Assembly: GCA_003604995.1 (NCBI GenBank)
Contig: QZJD01000099.1
Coordinates: forward strand, 1-64,000
DNA length: 64,000 nucleotides
Direction of reading: 5' to 3'
Source: Desulfobulbus sp.
GTDB taxonomy: Bacteria > Desulfobacterota > Desulfobulbia > Desulfobulbales > Desulfobulbaceae
A program made the position numbers and the translations under genes. The notes under the pieces were generated by a model. The model did no database searches and was not told the origin of the DNA. It was given only the letters and a program-made list of their open reading frames with translations. This document shows positions 32,662 through 42,121 of the stretch, in pieces; position 1 is the stretch's first letter, and each line of letters begins with the position of its first letter.

Positions 32662-33549
32662 ATGCAGGTAAGCCGCACCATTCATGCCCTGAAAATTCCC
32701 TTTCGGATCCCTCTGGCTCCGGACATATCCCTGGACCGATCCGTGTATCTGTACCTGGTGCTCGGTCCCCGGATTACCGTCATCGACAGCGGCGTGGCCG
32801 GTGCGCACCAGGTTGTTTTTGACTATCTGCAGGCACATGGACGAAATCCCGAGGAGATAACCACCCTCATCCTGACCCATTCCCATCCGGATCATGTCGG
32901 CGGTGCGCGCAGCCTCCACAACCGCACCGGTTGCCGGATCCTGGCCCATGCCCGGGAAAAGGCATGGATCGAAGATACCGCCCGCCAGCAACAGGAACGG
33001 CCGGTTCCAGGCTTTGACCAGCTCGTGGAAGGTTCCGTGCCGGTGGACGCCCTCCTGGAGGACGGCCGGAACGTGGATCTTGACGGGACGACCTCTTGCC
33101 GGGTGCATGCAACACCAGGCCATTCCCCCGGCTCCCTTTCCCTGCTTTTCCCGGAAGAAAAGGTTCTGGTGACCGGAGATGCCCTGCCCCTGCCCGGAGA
33201 TCTGCCCATCTATGACGATTTCGCCCTTTTGCTGCAATCCATCGGCAAACTCCGGGAGCTGTCCGGCCAGGCCGAAACTCTTCTTTCGTCCTGGGAGCCG
33301 CCCCTGCACGGTAACGCTCAAATCCGGCAGCGCATTGCTGAAGGAGTCTCCTGGCTGCGGCGGGTGCACAGCCGCGTCCTTCGTATCCACGAGGAAGAAA
33401 ACAGCGCGGGAATGGAGCTGTGCGCAAGGGTAGTCTCGGAACTCGGCCTGCCGCCCAGCGCGGCCAATCCGCTGGTGGCCCGTTCCCTGCGGGCAAATCT
33501 GGCGGCTGCCGAGACTGCGGACCTCTTCGCTCCGTGGGACGAACCGTGA
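32662..33549 (+). CDS. MBL-fold metallo-hydrolase
   Basis: LILTHSHPDHVGGARSL, HATPGHSPGSLSLLFPEEKVLVTGDAL. Confidence 0.87.
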   Translation: MQVSRTIHALKIPFRIPLAPDISLDRSVYLYLVLGPRITVIDSGVAGAHQVVFDYLQAHGRNPEEITTLILTHSHPDHVGGARSLHNRTGCRILAHAREKAWIEDTARQQQERPVPGFDQLVEGSVPVDALLEDGRNVDLDGTTSCRVHATPGHSPGSLSLLFPEEKVLVTGDALPLPGDLPIYDDFALLLQSIGKLRELSGQAETLLSSWEPPLHGNAQIRQRIAEGVSWLRRVHSRVLRIHEEENSAGMELCARVVSELGLPPSAANPLVARSLRANLAAAETADLFAPWDEP

Positions 33550-33624
33550 TCCATCGTTCTCCCCTTGCAAGCCAATGCCACTCCTGTTGAAAATCAACCA
33601 ACCCTGTCGAACTGATCAACCAAT

Positions 33625-34632
33625 ATGCACAGGCCCAATCTGCTCAACTGGCAGCATGACCACGATTTCACCGTCATCAACGAACACGGCGAACAGCGGA
33701 CCCTGAAGGTTTTGATCCTGACCGCGATCACCATGGTCGTGGAGATAGTGGCGGGAATGGCCTACGGATCCATGGCCCTGCTGGCGGACGGCTGGCACAT
33801 GAGCACCCACGTTGCCGCGTTCCTGATCACCATCTTTGCCTACCGTTTTGCTCGCCGCCACGCCAGCGATCCGGCCTTTGCCTTCGGCACCGGCAAAGTA
33901 AGCGTGCTGGGCGGATTCGCCAGCGCCGTTGCCCTGGCGGTGGTGGCCATGATGATGGCTGTTGAATCCCTGCAGCGGATCATCGTGCCGCAGCCCATTC
34001 ACTTCAACGAAGCCATCGCTGTTGCAGTGCTCGGGCTGGCGGTCAACATCGCCAGCGCCTTTCTCCTGCAGGGCCGCCATGACCACGACCATGACCACGG
34101 CGATCACCACCATCACCATGATCACAATCTCAAGGCCGCCTACCTGCATGTTCTGGCCGACGCGTTCACCTCGCTGTTGGCGATCATCGCCCTGGTCACC
34201 GGAAAATATCTGGGCTGGTCCCAGCTGGACCCGGTCATGGGAATCGTCGGCGCGTTGGTGATTACCCGCTGGGCCTGGTCCCTTCTCAAGGATACCGGCC
34301 CAATTCTGCTGGACGCCAGTATAGAGGAACCGGTCCTGGCCGAAATAAAAAACAAAATGGAAGATAAAATCGACAACCGGATTGCCGACCTGCACGTCTG
34401 GCGGGTGAGCGCCCACCACTACGCGGCGATCATCTCCGTCGTCACCCGCCATCCCCAGTGCGTCGGCTACTACAAGGATCTGCTTAAAGATTGCACGGAA
34501 CTCGCCCACATCACCATCGAAATCAACACCTGTGGCGATGGCTCCGCTATCGATCCCCAAGAGATGGAGCCGGCAGGGCCCGTGGAGCTTGACATCGCGG
34601 CTGCACCCGGTCAGCTCGACAATAATGGCTGA
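33625..34632 (+). CDS. Cation diffusion facilitator (Co/Zn/Cd efflux) with histidine-rich loop
   Basis: CDF TM pattern (ALLADGWHMSTHVAAFLI), HDHDHDHGDHHHHHDHN loop, LHVLADAFTSLLAI. Confidence 0.92.
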   Translation: MHRPNLLNWQHDHDFTVINEHGEQRTLKVLILTAITMVVEIVAGMAYGSMALLADGWHMSTHVAAFLITIFAYRFARRHASDPAFAFGTGKVSVLGGFASAVALAVVAMMMAVESLQRIIVPQPIHFNEAIAVAVLGLAVNIASAFLLQGRHDHDHDHGDHHHHHDHNLKAAYLHVLADAFTSLLAIIALVTGKYLGWSQLDPVMGIVGALVITRWAWSLLKDTGPILLDASIEEPVLAEIKNKMEDKIDNRIADLHVWRVSAHHYAAIISVVTRHPQCVGYYKDLLKDCTELAHITIEINTCGDGSAIDPQEMEPAGPVELDIAAAPGQLDNNG

Positions 34633-34735
34633 AAAAGATATTTGCGCTCAAGCGCTTGATGGGCCGGTCTCGCGCTTGATACGGCGGGTCTGACCAAGGC
34701 CGTGGCGCGCTGGCGAGCGAACGTATGCGGGGTAA

Positions 34736-35485
34736 TCAGATTTCGAGTTCAGTGCCGCGAACCGGCAGGATGAGATGGGAATTGCGCTGCAGGATGGTAT
34801 TGATTGTTTGGCTCTCGTCGCGGCGGAAGTTTCGCTCCAGGTGAACCAGGGCAAGACTGCGAACACCGCTCTTCTCCGCCAGCTGCAAGCAGCCGGTGAT
34901 GGACCCGTGGTAGGAAAACTCATCATTGAGCTTGAAGGCCTCGTGGACCGCCAGATCGGAGTGGCGGACCAAATCGACCACCTCCGTTGTGGGGCGGCCG
35001 TCCCCGCTGTAGTACAGCTTTTTTTCACCATCGTCCAGAAACAACCCCAGGTTGCGCTGCCCGTGGACGGTTTCCACAGTGCGCATGGTCAAACCGGCCA
35101 CGGTATGGGGCCGGCCCGGATCAACCTCGACAAAACGAACTTCAAAGGAAAGTTTCTCCGCAAAACCGGAAAAGGCCAGTTCCATGGCCTTCATGATCTG
35201 CTCGCCCACCCCGCGCTGACCGCAGATGGTCAGCGGTCGCCGCCGCCCCATTTCCCAGAGGCGGAGCAGAAGAAGCGGCATGCCGAAAAAATGATCGCCG
35301 TGGAAATGGGAAATCCAGACCAGGTCAAGCTGCTCGCCGTCCCGGGAGGCGGCAAAATAGGTATGCGGAATGGTGAACCCGCAGTCACAGAGAAGATGGA
35401 CGCCGTTTGCGGTAACCACCTGAAAGGAAGTGTTGCCGTGATCAGGATCGCAGGCTTCGCCAACACCCAGGAACGATAATTTCAT
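34736..35485 (-). CDS. MBL-fold metallo-hydrolase, RNase Z-like
   Basis: VWISHFHGDHFFGMPLLLLRL, LYYSGDGRPT, VHLERNF. Confidence 0.83.
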   Translation of the reverse strand: MKLSFLGVGEACDPDHGNTSFQVVTANGVHLLCDCGFTIPHTYFAASRDGEQLDLVWISHFHGDHFFGMPLLLLRLWEMGRRRPLTICGQRGVGEQIMKAMELAFSGFAEKLSFEVRFVEVDPGRPHTVAGLTMRTVETVHGQRNLGLFLDDGEKKLYYSGDGRPTTEVVDLVRHSDLAVHEAFKLNDEFSYHGSITGCLQLAEKSGVRSLALVHLERNFRRDESQTINTILQRNSHLILPVRGTELEI

Positions 35486-35489
35486 CCGG

Positions 35490-36194
35490 CTACCCTCTCA
35501 CCATGGAGTCAATCAATCCTGAACCGACCTGACCGGTTTCCTGCTCCCGTCCGGGATACGTCATTCCCTCAGCCGGGAACATCTCTCCGGCCAGGTTTTC
35601 CCCGCCATAATTCCGGACCAGCTGCGCAAGATCCGCGGGGGAAAACGGCAGAAAACTGAAAAGAAAATACTCCAACTGCACGCATCTGACAAAGTTTTCC
35701 CGGATCCGCCGTTCGATTTCCGCCTCTCCTCCGCCGTACCGCTCGACAATGTAATCAAGACGCTCGTCCAGGCTGACAATTTCCTCGTGCCTGACCCGCT
35801 TGTCCGCATAATAGATGAGCTCCCTCGCTGAAAACTCCCCTCGTCTGCGCCGCTCGTCGTCATGGTTTTGCAGAAGGACATGTTCCTCCACAATACGGGC
35901 TATCTCCGGATAGCCCAGGCGGTCGCAGATTTCCCCTCCGACCCGGGCATGGTCGCCGTCATTGTGCAGGCAGGGTGTTTTCGCGATATCGTGGAGCAGA
36001 GCGCCGGCGACAACAAGAGGGCGGTCCGGAAGAAAGGGCTGAATTGTCCTGTTTTGCAAAAGGCCGTCCAGGATCAGCAGAGCAACCCTGGCAACCATGA
36101 TTGAATGACGGCGGATATTGGGCAGCATCGCGTATTCTTCCATCAGGCGGAAGCAATTGGCGATGTCCGGGAGGTTGCCGGGACGGTTCATCAA
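35490..36194 (-). CDS. HD-domain phosphohydrolase-like protein
   Basis: HSIMVARVALLI...GALLHDIAKTPCLHNDGDHARVGGEI...EEHVLLQNHDDE. Confidence 0.82.
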   Translation of the reverse strand: MMNRPGNLPDIANCFRLMEEYAMLPNIRRHSIMVARVALLILDGLLQNRTIQPFLPDRPLVVAGALLHDIAKTPCLHNDGDHARVGGEICDRLGYPEIARIVEEHVLLQNHDDERRRRGEFSARELIYYADKRVRHEEIVSLDERLDYIVERYGGGEAEIERRIRENFVRCVQLEYFLFSFLPFSPADLAQLVRNYGGENLAGEMFPAEGMTYPGREQETGQVGSGLIDSMVRG

Positions 36195-36222
36195 ATCCCT
36201 CTCCTGTGCTCACGTTTCGGGA

Positions 36223-36636
36223 TCATCCGGGGCTGTTTGCTTCCAGGAGTTGCCTGGCGAAATTGCGGTCAATTTTGACCAGATGATCCTCCAGCCACTC
36301 GCTGAGAAAATTCGCGAGTTTCATCGCCAGAAAAAGATCGGCCTGAGCGTCATAACTCTTCTTGAAATCCTCGAGCTTCTGGAGCAGTCTGGCGTGTTCC
36401 TTTTTGTGCAGACTTGCCTCGTCGTACGAAAACATGTCGAAATAGCGTTCTTCCGTCTTGAAATGAACCCGTGCGTAATCGAGCAGCTCATTGAGCAGGC
36501 CCCCCATCGCATTCAGGGAATTCTTCCTGCGCCGCAATTCGTGCAATTCCCCAATATAGCCGATAAATCTCCGGTGCTGCTCGTCAATGTCCGGGATATG
36601 CACCTGAAGCTCATCGTTCCACTGCAATAAGGCCAT
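36223..36636 (-). CDS. Bacteriohemerythrin
   Basis: IPDIDEQHRRFIGYIGEL, HFKTEERYFDMFSYDEASLHKKEHARLL, LSEWLEDHLVKIDRNFA. Confidence 0.93.
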   Translation of the reverse strand: MALLQWNDELQVHIPDIDEQHRRFIGYIGELHELRRRKNSLNAMGGLLNELLDYARVHFKTEERYFDMFSYDEASLHKKEHARLLQKLEDFKKSYDAQADLFLAMKLANFLSEWLEDHLVKIDRNFARQLLEANSPG

Positions 36637-36662
36637 CAGCGACTCTCCTTCCCAAATCGCGG

Positions 36663-37688
36663 TTAGTATTTTCCACTGAAGCGGTGAACGGCTTCCACTG
36701 CTATTCTGGCCTGGTCCGGCGGAGTCTGCGGCACGATGCCGTGGCCGAGATTAAAGATATGGCCCCGGGCATCCCGGGCGTCCTCCAGCAGCATCCTGAT
36801 CCGTTCTTCGAGCTGCGCCTTGGGCAGAAACAGGGCGATGGGGTCGAGATTGCCCTGCACCGCATGGTTCCCGGCCCGGGCAACGGCGTCCTTGATGTTG
36901 ATCCGCCAGTCCAGGCCCAGGACATCGGCGCCGGCGGTTTTGCTGAGTTCGATCAGCGTGGCGCCGTTGTTGGCAAAATAGATGATCGGCACATCGGTCA
37001 TCTTGCGCAGGTCGCTGATGATCGATTGAACATAAGGCAGGGCGAACCGCTGGAAATCGTAGGGATCAAGCACCCCGGCCCAGGAATCAAAAATCTGCAG
37101 GGCCTGCGCGCCGGCCCTTGCCTGGGCTTGCAGGTACAGACTGGTGCAGCGGGTGATCTTCTGAAGGAGCGCATCGTACAATTCCGGCGCCTGATACATC
37201 ATCTTCTTGGTTTCCAGAAAGACCCGGGAGGAACCGCCTTCCACCAGGTAGGTGGCCAGGGTGAACGGCGCGCCGGAAAACCCGATCAGCGGCACCTTCA
37301 ACTCCCTGCGCAGCAGGCGGATGGTCTCCATGACGAACGGCATGCGCTCCTCCGGATCAGGTACCACCAGGGCGTCCACCGCCTTCCGGTCCCGGACCGG
37401 GTTGTGGAACATCGGCCCCTTGCCCTCATGGAACTCCAGGCTCAGGTTCATCGCCTCCATGGGGATGAGGATGTCGGAGAAGAGGATGGCCGCGTCGAAA
37501 CCCAGAATATCGATCGGCTGCAGGGTGACCTCGGTGCAGAGCTCCGGGCTCTTGCACAGTTCAAGGAAGGAAACCTTACCGCGTACCTGCTGGTATTCGG
37601 GGAGATAGCGACCAGCCTGGCGCATGAACCAGACCGGAGTGTATTCGGTTTTTTCGCCGCGGCAGGCCCGCAGAAAGGTATCGTTCAT
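36663..37688 (-). CDS. hemE: Uroporphyrinogen decarboxylase
   Basis: PVWFMRQAGRYLPEY, DAAILFSDILIPMEAM, GHGIVPQTPPD. Confidence 0.95.
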   Translation of the reverse strand: MNDTFLRACRGEKTEYTPVWFMRQAGRYLPEYQQVRGKVSFLELCKSPELCTEVTLQPIDILGFDAAILFSDILIPMEAMNLSLEFHEGKGPMFHNPVRDRKAVDALVVPDPEERMPFVMETIRLLRRELKVPLIGFSGAPFTLATYLVEGGSSRVFLETKKMMYQAPELYDALLQKITRCTSLYLQAQARAGAQALQIFDSWAGVLDPYDFQRFALPYVQSIISDLRKMTDVPIIYFANNGATLIELSKTAGADVLGLDWRINIKDAVARAGNHAVQGNLDPIALFLPKAQLEERIRMLLEDARDARGHIFNLGHGIVPQTPPDQARIAVEAVHRFSGKY

Positions 37689-37723
37689 CGACTGTTCTCT
37701 TCCGTGATTGATGGTTGATAAGA

Positions 37724-38797
37724 TCAGGTCCCGGGCCGGTAGCTGCAGAACGGTTCCTGGGCCAGGTAGTCGCCGGTCATGGCATAGGCCCTGGCCCGGC
37801 AGCCGCCGCAGACATTGACATACTCACAGCGGCCGCAGTTATCCTTATACCCTTTGAAATCGCGCAGTTCCAGAAAAAGTTGCGAGTTCTCCCAGATATC
37901 CTTGAAGGACTGCTCGCGGATATTACCCGCCGACTTGGGGAAGTAGCTGCAAGGCAGGACATTACCGTCCACGTCGATCAGGCAGATCAGCTGCCCGGCA
38001 AGACAGCCCTTGGACCCGCCGGTGGAGAATTTCAGGGAACGCCGCTTGAACCGTTCGCCCTCCTCCTTGGAGCGCTGGAGGACGATCCGGTAGTATTGCG
38101 GGGCGCAGGTAGGGCGGACCAGGAGATCGTGCTCTTCCTTCTCCATGTCATAGTGCCAGTTGAGGATGTCCTCGTACTCGCTTTCCGGGATCAGCTCATC
38201 CATGATCTCCTCGCCGCGGCCGGTGGGCACGATCATAAACAGATACCAGGCGGTGGCATTGAGCTCCTTGACCAGCCGGTAGATCTTCGGCGCCTCCTCC
38301 TTGTTCCGTTTGGTGAAGGAGGAATTGATCAAAAACGGGATGGCGTGCTCGTTGAACAACCGGATGGCGTTCATGGTCCCGGCAAAGGCGCCGGGCTGGT
38401 TGCGGAAATTATCGTGGACCTCTGCGCTTGCGCCGTCCAGGCTGAGGGAAACCATCTTGATTCCCGCCTCCTTGATCTTGCGGCAGGTTTCCTCGGTAAC
38501 CAGGGTGCCGTTGGTGGCCAGACACATCCGCATGCCGAGACTGGTGCCGTAGGCGGCAATGTCGAACACATCGGAACGGAGCAGCGGTTCGCCGCCGGAG
38601 AGGACCATGACCGGATCTCCGTAGCTGTGGATGTCATCCAGCACCCGTTTGGCCTCGGCCAGGGAAAAATCAGGATGGCCGGCAACTTCCAGCTCCGAAG
38701 AGGAACGGCAGTGCACGCATTTCAGGTTGCAGCGGCGGGTAATTTCCCAGGCGATCCACTTCGGTTCAAAGTCCATGTGTTTCTCCAAAAGGGTCAA
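37724..38797 (-). CDS. Radical SAM/SPASM protein, AhbD/NirJ-like (haem biosynthesis)
   Basis: [15 protein letters not shown] (CX3CX2C) and C-terminal [31 protein letters not shown]; adjacent to hemE. Confidence 0.82.
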   Translation of the reverse strand: MTLLEKHMDFEPKWIAWEITRRCNLKCVHCRSSSELEVAGHPDFSLAEAKRVLDDIHSYGDPVMVLSGGEPLLRSDVFDIAAYGTSLGMRMCLATNGTLVTEETCRKIKEAGIKMVSLSLDGASAEVHDNFRNQPGAFAGTMNAIRLFNEHAIPFLINSSFTKRNKEEAPKIYRLVKELNATAWYLFMIVPTGRGEEIMDELIPESEYEDILNWHYDMEKEEHDLLVRPTCAPQYYRIVLQRSKEEGERFKRRSLKFSTGGSKGCLAGQLICLIDVDGNVLPCSYFPKSAGNIREQSFKDIWENSQLFLELRDFKGYKDNCGRCEYVNVCGGCRARAYAMTGDYLAQEPFCSYRPGT

Positions 38798-39059
38798 AAA
38801 TATCAGGCAATGAAGCTGAACAAGCCGGCGAATAGGGAAAAAGCAGATCTTTCGCCGCTGAAAATTCGATATGCCACGGGCTAACCGGCATCGAAAACCC
38901 CAGTCGGAAAAATATAATATTCACCTTGCCGCACGCGGTCAACCTGTTTATACCGCGCAAATTGGCTTGTCATGCACGCTTCTCTGTGCGAGAATAAGGA
39001 CATGAACCCTTACAGTGCACAAACATTTCGATACCACTTGAAACAAAGGAGGAACAGGC

Positions 39060-39539
39060 ATGCATGAAATCAAGACCATCGTGACCCCCATCGACTTTTC
39101 CGAAAACGCCCCAAAAATCGCCGAAGCCGCTATCCATGTGGCGGGCAAATTCAAGGCCACGCTCCATTTTATTTTTGTGGTGCAGGATTTCGAGGACTAT
39201 ACCGGCTTCATGGACCTGCCGGCCAATATGATGAATCTCAAACAGGAGATCTTCGAGTCCGCGGAAATGCAGATGCATTCCTTTATCGACGAACGCAGCG
39301 GAAAATGCGAGGCCGCCGGTATCCCGGAGGTGCAGAGCAAGGTGATGACCGGCGACATCGCCGAGCAGATCATGAGCTACGCCAAAAACAACGGCTGCGA
39401 CATGATCATCATGGGCACGCACGGCTACAAGGGACTTGAGCGGATCATCTTCGGCAGCGTCGCCGACAAGGTGGTCAAAAACGCCTGTTGCCCCGTCCTG
39501 ACCATCAATCCGTACCAGGAAGAGTGCGAGAAGAAGTAG
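39060..39539 (+). CDS. Universal stress protein family
   Basis: IVTPIDFSENAPKIAEAAIHVA...DMIIMGTHGYKGLERIIFGSVADKVVKNACCPVLTI. Confidence 0.92.
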   Translation: MHEIKTIVTPIDFSENAPKIAEAAIHVAGKFKATLHFIFVVQDFEDYTGFMDLPANMMNLKQEIFESAEMQMHSFIDERSGKCEAAGIPEVQSKVMTGDIAEQIMSYAKNNGCDMIIMGTHGYKGLERIIFGSVADKVVKNACCPVLTINPYQEECEKK

Positions 39540-39562
39540 AAACCACCCCTCGGGGTCGGGGT

Positions 39563-39586
39563 CGGTATCGGAATCGGTATCGAAAA
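39563..39586 (+). repeat. Dispersed intergenic repeat family 1, copy B
   Basis: CGGTATCGGAATCGGTATCGAAAA, exact inverted match of 1343-1366; embedded in a hexamer-like run GGGGTC-GGGGTC-GGTATC-GGAATC-GGTATC. Confidence 0.75.
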
Positions 39587-39720
39587 CCGGTACCCAGGAT
39601 GAAATCCGGGAAGCTGCTTTCGAGAAAAAACCCAAGGATGCGGTGAGGCACGAACCGCATCGATCGCGTCACTCTCCGCCTGGGAGTACAAATACCCACG
39701 TGACAGTCCTTCAGCGACAG

Positions 39721-40809
39721 TCACCCCTCCAAATGGCCGAGAACCACTCGGGATGCCGGCTCAGTGCTTCGGAGGAATTCCAGTTCCTCGGGCGAAAAGG
39801 TCTCGGCAAACAGCTGCGGTGCCGACCGGCCGGGGCAGGCGGAAAGCGAAAGGTGGGTGCGGCCGCACCGGTTCTCGGGAAAATGGCGCTCCAGCAGCCC
39901 GGCCCAGCCCTCCTGTTCCTCAGCGGTAAAACATCCGGGCGCATCAGCTCCTGCCGCCCCAGCGAGCCGGGCCTGCAGCTGGGCCTGCAGCCCGGCCCCC
40001 TCTTCCCTGAACCGCCGAACCTGCTCGATGAACCCGGCCGGCTCAGGATACGCTGCCGGTAAAGCGATCCGCCCCAGGGACACCGGCACATTCCCTGTTC
40101 TTTTTTCATACTCCTCGACGAGCAGGTCCACTCCGTCCCGGTCCTCGGAGAGGAAGATCCGGGGAATTTCCACCGCATCGCCCAGAACCAGCAGCCGCGC
40201 CCAGGCCTTGCGCTGCTGACGCAGGGCAGCTCTATCCTGGCCGGCATCGGCCAGGCCGCCGGTGAAAGCAAAAGGGAGTTCAGACTCTTCGCGCACCCCG
40301 GCAAAAAGCGCCTGTTCCTTTTCCCTGATCCGGCGAATCTCCCGCCGAAGCTCCTCCTGATCGGCAGCTTGCATCTCGGCAAGCTTCAGCAGCAGCCGTG
40401 TCTGCCAGAGCAGGAGTTTCCGGCGGTCCTCGCCGGCTTCCTTGATGCCGTGACGGGCCAGGAGGCTGCCGACGATGGAGCTTTTGCTCTCGGCTCGCTT
40501 TCCGGCGGCCGAAGAGATCCCGGCCAGGGTCTGGTGGCCCAACTGGGCCGCGTAATCGTCCCGTCTGGTCCGGATGTCACTGACCAGCCGGAGAAAACGC
40601 TCCCGGTCTTCGCCCAGCGGTGCGGGGGTCGCCGTCCGGCAGAGGGACTGAGCGGCCAGGTCGTCGGCCAGAGTGGTGCCGGCCAGGCCGGAGACCGGAT
40701 CGTTTTCAACCGGCTGCAGGTAGACAAGCGGCTGGAAAACCGGTACAAGGGGAATGCAGATACGCTCGGACAGCACCGTGTCCGGAAAAATGACGGCAGA
40801 CAGTTCCAT
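39721..40809 (-). CDS. Conserved hypothetical, helical/coiled-coil-rich protein
   Basis: Long ORF. The likely ATG at 40809 (MELSAVIFPDTVLSE) abuts the divergent ATG at 40810; the ORF track extends to a GTG at 40872. Confidence 0.6.
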   Translation of the reverse strand: MELSAVIFPDTVLSERICIPLVPVFQPLVYLQPVENDPVSGLAGTTLADDLAAQSLCRTATPAPLGEDRERFLRLVSDIRTRRDDYAAQLGHQTLAGISSAAGKRAESKSSIVGSLLARHGIKEAGEDRRKLLLWQTRLLLKLAEMQAADQEELRREIRRIREKEQALFAGVREESELPFAFTGGLADAGQDRAALRQQRKAWARLLVLGDAVEIPRIFLSEDRDGVDLLVEEYEKRTGNVPVSLGRIALPAAYPEPAGFIEQVRRFREEGAGLQAQLQARLAGAAGADAPGCFTAEEQEGWAGLLERHFPENRCGRTHLSLSACPGRSAPQLFAETFSPEELEFLRSTEPASRVVLGHLEG

Positions 40810-41175
40810 ATGCAAACACTCTACGAAAAAATAACCTTTGTTCTTACCGGGTTGGTTTATGTTCTGTTCCACCTGGGCCAGGCGCCCGGCGGCGGTTCGC
40901 TCCTCGTGGGGACGGCGATGGCCCTGATGAACACCCTGCCCTACGAAATCGGCGTCACCTATCTGATCGTGGTGTTCATCCGCCGTACCACCGGCCAGAG
41001 ACCGCCCTGGGACAGGACCCTGCGCATTTTCTTCACCGTCGGCATCCTGTTCGGCCTGGTCTACGGCCTTTATGTCCGGGGCGCGCTGGAGGAGGAGCGG
41101 CGGAAATCTCAGGAGATCAGCGCAACACGCTGCGCTCCGGATGATACCCGGACGATACCGTGGTATTGGGCATGA
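40810..41175 (+). CDS. Small conserved membrane protein
   Basis: MQTLYEKITFVLTGLVYVLFHLG..., about 3 TM segments. The ORF-track extension upstream (40369) is antisense to the neighbouring gene and disfavoured. Confidence 0.6.
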   Translation: MQTLYEKITFVLTGLVYVLFHLGQAPGGGSLLVGTAMALMNTLPYEIGVTYLIVVFIRRTTGQRPPWDRTLRIFFTVGILFGLVYGLYVRGALEEERRKSQEISATRCAPDDTRTIPWYWA

Positions 41176-41917
41176 TAAAGCTTTCCGGCCCGACCAGGGT
41201 CCCGGGGCTGGTGACCGAGTTGCAGCCGGTCTGCACCCGGTCGCCGAAGATCGCCCCGAATTTGCGAAGCCCGCTTGCCAGCAAGCCGTCCGGGGTCCTC
41301 ACCCGGACCTCGCCGGGCAGAAACCGAAAATTGGCCAGCTTGGTGCCGGCGCCCAGATTGACCTCGCGGCCCAGGATGGAGTCGCCCACGTAGGCGAAAT
41401 GCCCTGCCTTGGCTCCATCAAGAAAGATGGCGTGCTTCACCTCCGTGGTATGACCGACGACGCACCGTTGGCCGACAAGACAATACCCACGCATGTAGGC
41501 CCCCTGCCGGACTTCGCTGTAATCGCCGATGATCGCCGGCTCCCGGATCAAGGCGCCCGGCTCCACCAGCACGCCCCGGCCGAATTCGATTTTCCTGCCC
41601 AGCAGAACGGCGCCGGCCATGAGCACCGTCGCCCCGGCCAGTTCCCGGCCCCCGCATTGCACCCGCAATCCGCCCCGGCCCACATCACCGTAGCTGATCT
41701 CGCAGTCGGCGGCAGGCAGCAACCGCCCCTCATGGAGGATCAGGGACTCGGCAAGGGGGACGCCGTCCGGCAGCCGCCGGTCCGCGGGCAGCTCGCCCGC
41801 GGCATTCTGCATATACGGCTTCAGATTCTTCAAGGCCTCCCAGACCTGCACGGTCCGGGCAAAGACTTCGGCGTGGGCAAAGTCGTCCAGAACAAAGAAG
41901 GATTGGGCAGTCAGCAT
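41117..41917 (-). CDS. Left-handed beta-helix nucleotidyl/acyltransferase-like protein (GlmU C-terminal-like)
   Basis: Hexapeptide-like repeats (VLLGRKIEFGRGVLVEPGALIREPAIIGDYSEVRQGAYMRG...GDSILGREVNLGAGTKLANFRF). Confidence 0.8.
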   Translation of the reverse strand: MLTAQSFFVLDDFAHAEVFARTVQVWEALKNLKPYMQNAAGELPADRRLPDGVPLAESLILHEGRLLPAADCEISYGDVGRGGLRVQCGGRELAGATVLMAGAVLLGRKIEFGRGVLVEPGALIREPAIIGDYSEVRQGAYMRGYCLVGQRCVVGHTTEVKHAIFLDGAKAGHFAYVGDSILGREVNLGAGTKLANFRFLPGEVRVRTPDGLLASGLRKFGAIFGDRVQTGCNSVTSPGTLVGPESFIMPNTTVSSGYHPERSVLR

Positions 41918-42121
41918 GGTCGCCTCGGCAAGGTGAAAAGCGGTTCAGACCCCCGGCGGGTCGCCTTCGCTTCTCTATATTGAACCGCTGATATTTCCAC
42001 AAGTAAAAACGGTCCGCCAAGGCATTTGTCCTCCGACCTTGACTAACCGTCAGGTTGTGTTTACTTTCTTCAGACTTACTGAACAACAACAGTCGCCCTG
42101 ACTGTTCACAAGGAGGAATAC

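Noticed and set aside
34081-34127. CAC/CAT/GAC-rich tract as a microsatellite repeat
   Set aside because: It encodes the normal His/Asp-rich metal loop of the CDF transporter.
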